From: Microcaldota archaeon
GTDB taxonomy: Archaea > Micrarchaeota > Micrarchaeia > Micrarchaeales > CABMGC01
Length of the DNA: 8,712 nucleotides
Direction: 5' to 3'
NCBI GenBank assembly: GCA_021851985.1
Contig: JAJZOS010000029.1
Location: 1 to 8,712 of the forward strand
Shown one piece after another: positions 7,007 through 8,712 of the stretch. The notes below the pieces were generated by a model. It was given only the letters and a program-made list of their open reading frames with translations, searched no databases and was not told the DNA's origin. The position numbers and the translations under genes are program-made. Each line of letters begins with the position of its first letter. Within the stretch, counting starts at the first letter, position 1.

Positions 7007-7018
7007 TTATACGTATAA
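7007..7018 (+). promoter_or_regulatory. Perfect palindrome over the transposase promoter
   Basis: TTATACGTATAA is a 12-base perfect palindrome that overlaps the transposase TATA box region. It lies beside the ACATTAT site at 7004-7010. It is a plausible operator for the ribbon-helix-helix protein encoded opposite. Confidence 0.4.
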
Positions 7019-7024
7019 TATATA
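7011..7024 (-). promoter_or_regulatory. TATA box of the transposase gene
   Basis: The minus strand reads TATATATTATACGT, centred about 27 bases before the ATG at 6990. This implies a leaderless or nearly leaderless transcript. It overlaps the palindrome at 7007-7018. Confidence 0.5.
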
Positions 7025-7040
7025 TTAGGCATAGAAAGGT

Positions 7041-7049
7041 ATTTAAATG
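7041..7049 (+). promoter_or_regulatory. TATA box of the ribbon-helix-helix operon
   Basis: ATTTAAATG is centred about 36 bases before the ATG at 7081, placing the start of transcription near 7071. The two direct ATAATGT copies (7058-7064 and 7067-7073) fall between the box and the start point, as expected for a repressor site. Confidence 0.45.
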
Positions 7050-7080
7050 TTATATGCATAATGTATATAATGTGGTAAAG

Positions 7081-7245
7081 ATGAAGAAAGGGCAAAAAAA
7101 GGACGAGCCAGCAGTTCCTAAATCCATTACGATTTTACCTCGTCATCAGAGGTTTATAGAAGATAGAAGCATAAACCTCTCTAAGTTTGTGCAGAAAAAG
7201 TTAGAGGAGGAGATAGAAGCGCAAGGTTGGAGAGAGGTGGATTAA
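7081..7245 (+). CDS. Small ribbon-helix-helix DNA-binding protein (CopG-like)
   Basis: A 54-residue protein with the layout of a short ribbon-helix-helix regulator. It has a basic, disordered start (MKKGQKKDEPAVP) and a beta strand KSITIL (14-19). A first helix PRHQRFIED (20-28) is followed by a turn RSINLS and a second helix KFVQKKLEEEIE (35-46). Such proteins bind DNA as dimers through the strand and commonly act as autoregulators or antitoxins. The start at ATG 7081 is chosen because the box at 7041-7049 would start the transcript near 7071. An in-frame ATG at 7054 lies upstream of that point. The stop overlaps the next start as TAATG. It probably represses its own promoter and perhaps the divergent transposase; this is inference from the repeated sites in the gap. 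Confidence 0.65.
   Translation: MKKGQKKDEPAVPKSITILPRHQRFIEDRSINLSKFVQKKLEEEIEAQGWREVD
7234..7239 (+). promoter_or_regulatory. Ribosome binding site of the 223-residue passenger gene
   Basis: GAGGTG lies within the last codons of the ribbon-helix-helix gene, five bases before ATG 7245. It favours that ATG over the in-frame TTG at 7227. Confidence 0.6.
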
Positions 7246-7916
7246 TGTCTTTATTCAATAAGATGTCAAAAAAAGAGATAAAATCGAATGTAGAATCGTT
7301 TACTGAAGCACAAAAGATAGGTGAAAAGTTATCTAATGAGATTATAAGTTCAAAAGATCCAATGAATGTTCTTTATAACACACTTATTTATCTAAACAAA
7401 AAAGACCCATTCTTAGCGTACTTAATAACTCGACGGTTTTCACAGGATATTATGAACTTGTATATCTCAGATTTGGGATACGTTGGTTTGGCAGAAAGAG
7501 CTTTACCTATGATCCCGCTTTTCCATGGTGATATAATAATTTATGGTGCTTCTACAAAATTAGCAACAGGAGAGATAGCAGAGATGTTATTTAGAAATAC
7601 AGATAAAAATAACTCAATAGAGATAAGGCACGGGAAAATACAAAATTTTACTAATAATGGTTTAATAGAATTAAAGGATACTTCTATCGATTATAAATAC
7701 GTAGTTCAAAGATGGCAAGTTCTTGGAAAGATAATCAAAGTAATAAAGTTTAATACGCCAGAATGGAAAGAAATTTTCGAGAAATTAAGTGTAGACAAAA
7801 ATTCGCTTACTGAATTAATAAAAGGTGCCATACCAGTTATAGAAAAATCAAAAATGAAATACAAAGAAAAGATTATTAAAGAACTTAAAAGTAGATTAGC
7901 CATCTTATCAAAATGA
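7245..7916 (+). CDS. Passenger protein of unknown function coupled to the ribbon-helix-helix gene
   Basis: A 223-residue soluble protein that I do not recognise. It has no cysteines, no signal peptide and no clear membrane segment. The N-terminal ~75 residues are helical (KEIKSNVESFTEAQKIGEKL, then a hydrophobic helix around YLITRRFSQDIM). A central part follows with the short strand DIIIYGAS (96-103), then a probable beta region (124-170) containing W157 and W174. The Lys-rich helical end (201-223) could bind nucleic acid. ATG 7245 overlaps the upstream stop as TAATG and has GAGGTG five bases before it. A small DNA-binding protein followed directly by a larger partner is the usual order of antitoxin-toxin and regulator-effector pairs, but no toxin fold is seen. 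The stop lies inside the right-hand end of the transposon, one base before the first right repeat. Confidence 0.75.
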   Translation: MSLFNKMSKKEIKSNVESFTEAQKIGEKLSNEIISSKDPMNVLYNTLIYLNKKDPFLAYLITRRFSQDIMNLYISDLGYVGLAERALPMIPLFHGDIIIYGASTKLATGEIAEMLFRNTDKNNSIEIRHGKIQNFTNNGLIELKDTSIDYKYVVQRWQVLGKIIKVIKFNTPEWKEIFEKLSVDKNSLTELIKGAIPVIEKSKMKYKEKIIKELKSRLAILSK

Positions 7917-7954
7917 CTTTATGGACAACAATCAAACTTTATGGACAAGTGATA
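7917..7954 (+). repeat. Right subterminal GGACA repeats
   Basis: CTTTATGGACAA occurs twice exactly, at 7917-7928 and 7937-7948, 20 bases apart. A diverged third copy, TTTTACGGACAA, is inside the terminal repeat at 7955-7966. The 20-base spacing equals that of the left end. Confidence 0.7.
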
Positions 7955-7970
7955 TTTTACGGACAAAGCC
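7951..7970 (+). repeat. Right terminal inverted repeat
   Basis: GATATTTTACGGACAAAGCC pairs with the left end at 19 of 20 positions and is directly followed by the second target duplication. Confidence 0.92.
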
Positions 7971-7979
7971 TCCCTTACA
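7971..7979 (+). repeat. Target site duplication, right copy
   Basis: TCCCTTACA is identical to 4950-4958. Joining the two flanks at one copy restores a prs-PCNA gap of about 150 bases between the PCNA start and the 4907 ATG of prs. Confidence 0.9.
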
Positions 7980-7986
7980 GAAGGGG

Positions 7987-7995
7987 TTAAATATT
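7987..7995 (+). promoter_or_regulatory. TATA box of the PCNA gene
   Basis: TTAAATATT is preceded by the purine-rich GAAGGGG (7980-7986), which could be the BRE. Transcription would start near 8017, giving a leader of about 60 bases before TTG 8076. A small inverted repeat, TTTGTAACAAA (7997-8007), lies just after the box. The transposon ends only about 16 bases upstream of the box but leaves it intact. Confidence 0.5.
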
Positions 7996-8066
7996 TTTTG
8001 TAACAAATCTAATTGCTACGACATTAAAGCCACATATGATGCCAGCTTGATGTCTTGCTAATCTTT

Positions 8067-8071
8067 GGTGA
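8067..8071 (+). promoter_or_regulatory. Ribosome binding site for the TTG start of PCNA
   Basis: GGTGA, the archaeal consensus, lies four bases before TTG 8076. It decides the start, since no ATG precedes the conserved N-terminus in this frame after the TGA that closes it upstream. Confidence 0.7.
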
Positions 8072-8075
8072 TTCA

Positions 8076-8712
8076 TTGTTCGAAATAAAAATAGACGACG
8101 CTAAGTATTGGAAGAATTGCATTGATTCAATAGTTAACCTAATAGACGAGGGAACATTCTCGATATCCAAGGAGGGCATAACGCTTCGCGCGATGGACCC
8201 GAGCGGCATAAGCATGATATCATTCTTCATTCCCAACAAGGCATTTTCCAAGTACGATGTCGATAAGCAATCCTCGATAGGGCTAAACATAGACAATCTC
8301 AGCAAGATACTTGCCAGCGCAAGGCCCGGTGAGCAGCTTCTTATGAAGGATTCAAACAACAAGTTCGCAATAGAGTTCATAGGCGAAAAAAGCAAGAGGC
8401 GCTACAGATTACCCATGATAGAAGTGAAAAAGGACGTGGAAAAAGAGCCAAAGGTGGAATTTGAGTCCAAGGTGGAAGTGAAAAGCGACTCCTTCAAGGA
8501 CATACTCGGGGATGCAAATCTGCTTTCGACATACATAGGCTTCAAGGCAGACAAGGACTCGTTTGTCGTGTCGGCAAAGGGAGACGCAGGAGAGCTGGAA
8601 GAGGAGCACATGAATGCGGCAGAGGTCATAAAGAAGATAGAGTCCGAGAAGCCAGCATCTGCCACGTTCAATCTTGACTACCTTGGCAGGATAGTCAAGG
8701 CATGCCCGTCAG
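8076..8712 (+). CDS. pcn: PCNA, DNA polymerase sliding clamp (C-terminus beyond the window)
   Basis: 212 codons are visible of a protein that usually has about 245 residues. PCNA forms a trimeric ring on DNA that tethers replicative polymerase, FEN1, ligase and other partners. The start gives M(TTG)FEIKIDDAKYWKNCIDSI. Next comes the most conserved PCNA segment GITLRAMDPSGISMISFFIP (34-53), with D41-P42. NIDNLSKIL (71-79) and the interdomain connector RLPMIEVKKD (111-120) follow. The second-domain segment ends in ATFNLDYLGRIVKACPS, matching the usual 'f...yL.di.ka' helix. The start is TTG 8076, with GGTGA four bases before it; upstream, the frame closes at a TGA. It was the divergent neighbour of prs before the transposon entered. 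It appears intact as far as seen. Confidence 0.93.
   Translation, partial: MFEIKIDDAKYWKNCIDSIVNLIDEGTFSISKEGITLRAMDPSGISMISFFIPNKAFSKYDVDKQSSIGLNIDNLSKILASARPGEQLLMKDSNNKFAIEFIGEKSKRRYRLPMIEVKKDVEKEPKVEFESKVEVKSDSFKDILGDANLLSTYIGFKADKDSFVVSAKGDAGELEEEHMNAAEVIKKIESEKPASATFNLDYLGRIVKACPS

Larger units (their letters stand above)
4959..7970 (-). mobile_element. Complete 3,012-base transposon with IS4/IS5-like transposase and four passenger genes
   Basis: The boundaries are set by terminal inverted repeats at 4959-4978 and 7951-7970 and by flanking TCCCTTACA duplications. Inside are, from left to right, a 57-residue and a 197-residue protein (plus), the SWIM/DDE transposase (minus, frameshifted), a ribbon-helix-helix protein and a 223-residue protein (plus). 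A 9-base duplication is common for IS4- and IS5-type transposases. Sampled lines of the passengers are about 22-30% GC, against about 45% in the transposase. Near-identical ends and a perfect duplication suggest a fairly recent insertion, in the gap between the divergent prs and PCNA promoters. Strand is given as that of the transposase. Confidence 0.9.

Noticed and set aside
5798..7080. A separate inner insertion sequence carrying only the transposase, nested in an AT-rich island
   Set aside because: The composition step suggested it, but I find no inverted repeats or duplication around 5800 and 7000. The transposase also shares a 15-base overlap with the left passenger gene and a control region with the right one. 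The outer ends explain everything more simply.
6892..7080. Longer N-terminus for the ribbon-helix-helix protein, reaching back over the control region
   Set aside because: It would run through the transposase start, two TATA boxes and the repeats, and its sequence is unlike a protein. ATG 7081 fits the promoter.
8024..8671. Serine-rich open frames on the minus strand opposite PCNA
   Set aside because: They are antisense to a clearly recognisable PCNA reading frame.
1..8712. CRISPR array, tRNA or rRNA genes
   Set aside because: No regularly spaced identical repeats of suitable length and no tRNA-like cloverleaf or rRNA sequence were seen on either strand; the only periodic repeats are the 20-base units at the transposon ends.

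Overview
The window looks like a piece of an archaeal chromosome of medium GC content interrupted by an AT-rich transposon. The archaeal reading rests on several points. It encodes a PCNA sliding clamp, an archaeal-type isoprenyl diphosphate synthase and a PRPP synthetase. TATA boxes lie about 25 bases before starts or short leaders, ribosome sites are of the GGTGA/GAGGAG type, and ATA and AGG codons are frequent. A small acidophile or DPANN lineage such as Micrarchaeota would fit, but that is only an inference.

Layout of the host part. Bases 1-221 hold the N-terminal part of a small unrecognised protein on the minus strand. It is divergent from a membrane-anchored, Thr/Pro-rich, probably glycosylated surface protein (391-1029, plus). 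Tail to tail with that lies an isoprenyl diphosphate synthase (1065-2111, minus), which should make the C15-C20 precursor of archaeal lipids. Upstream of it, 3984-4868, 3071-3982 and 2299-3066 (all minus) form one tight operon: PRPP synthetase, ABC transporter ATPase, ABC-2 permease. The junctions are 1 and 4 bases, and each downstream gene has its ribosome site inside the end of the gene before. At the far right, 8076-8712 (plus) is the start of the PCNA gene, which begins with TTG and runs off the window. PRPP synthetase and PCNA were originally divergent neighbours.

The accessory part is a complete transposon at 4959-7970 (3,012 bases) inserted between these two divergent promoters. It has 20-base terminal inverted repeats matching at 19 of 20 positions, a perfect 9-base target duplication (TCCCTTACA), and internal GGACA-containing repeats spaced 20 bases apart at both ends. 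It carries a central IS4/IS5-like DDE transposase with an N-terminal SWIM zinc finger (minus strand). The catalytic triad and the Y-R-E-K signature are all present, but the gene is split by one -1 frameshift near 6349. Around it sit two AT-rich passenger pairs. On the left are a 57-residue basic protein and a 197-residue protein with two C-terminal membrane helices. On the right are a 54-residue ribbon-helix-helix protein and a 223-residue protein of unknown function, coupled by a TAATG overlap. The intergenic region between transposase and ribbon-helix-helix gene contains repeated ATAATGT/ACATTAT sites, suggesting that the small regulator controls itself and the transposase.

The candidate new system is therefore this compact transposon with its two unrecognised gene pairs. 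The sequence does not say what the passengers do.
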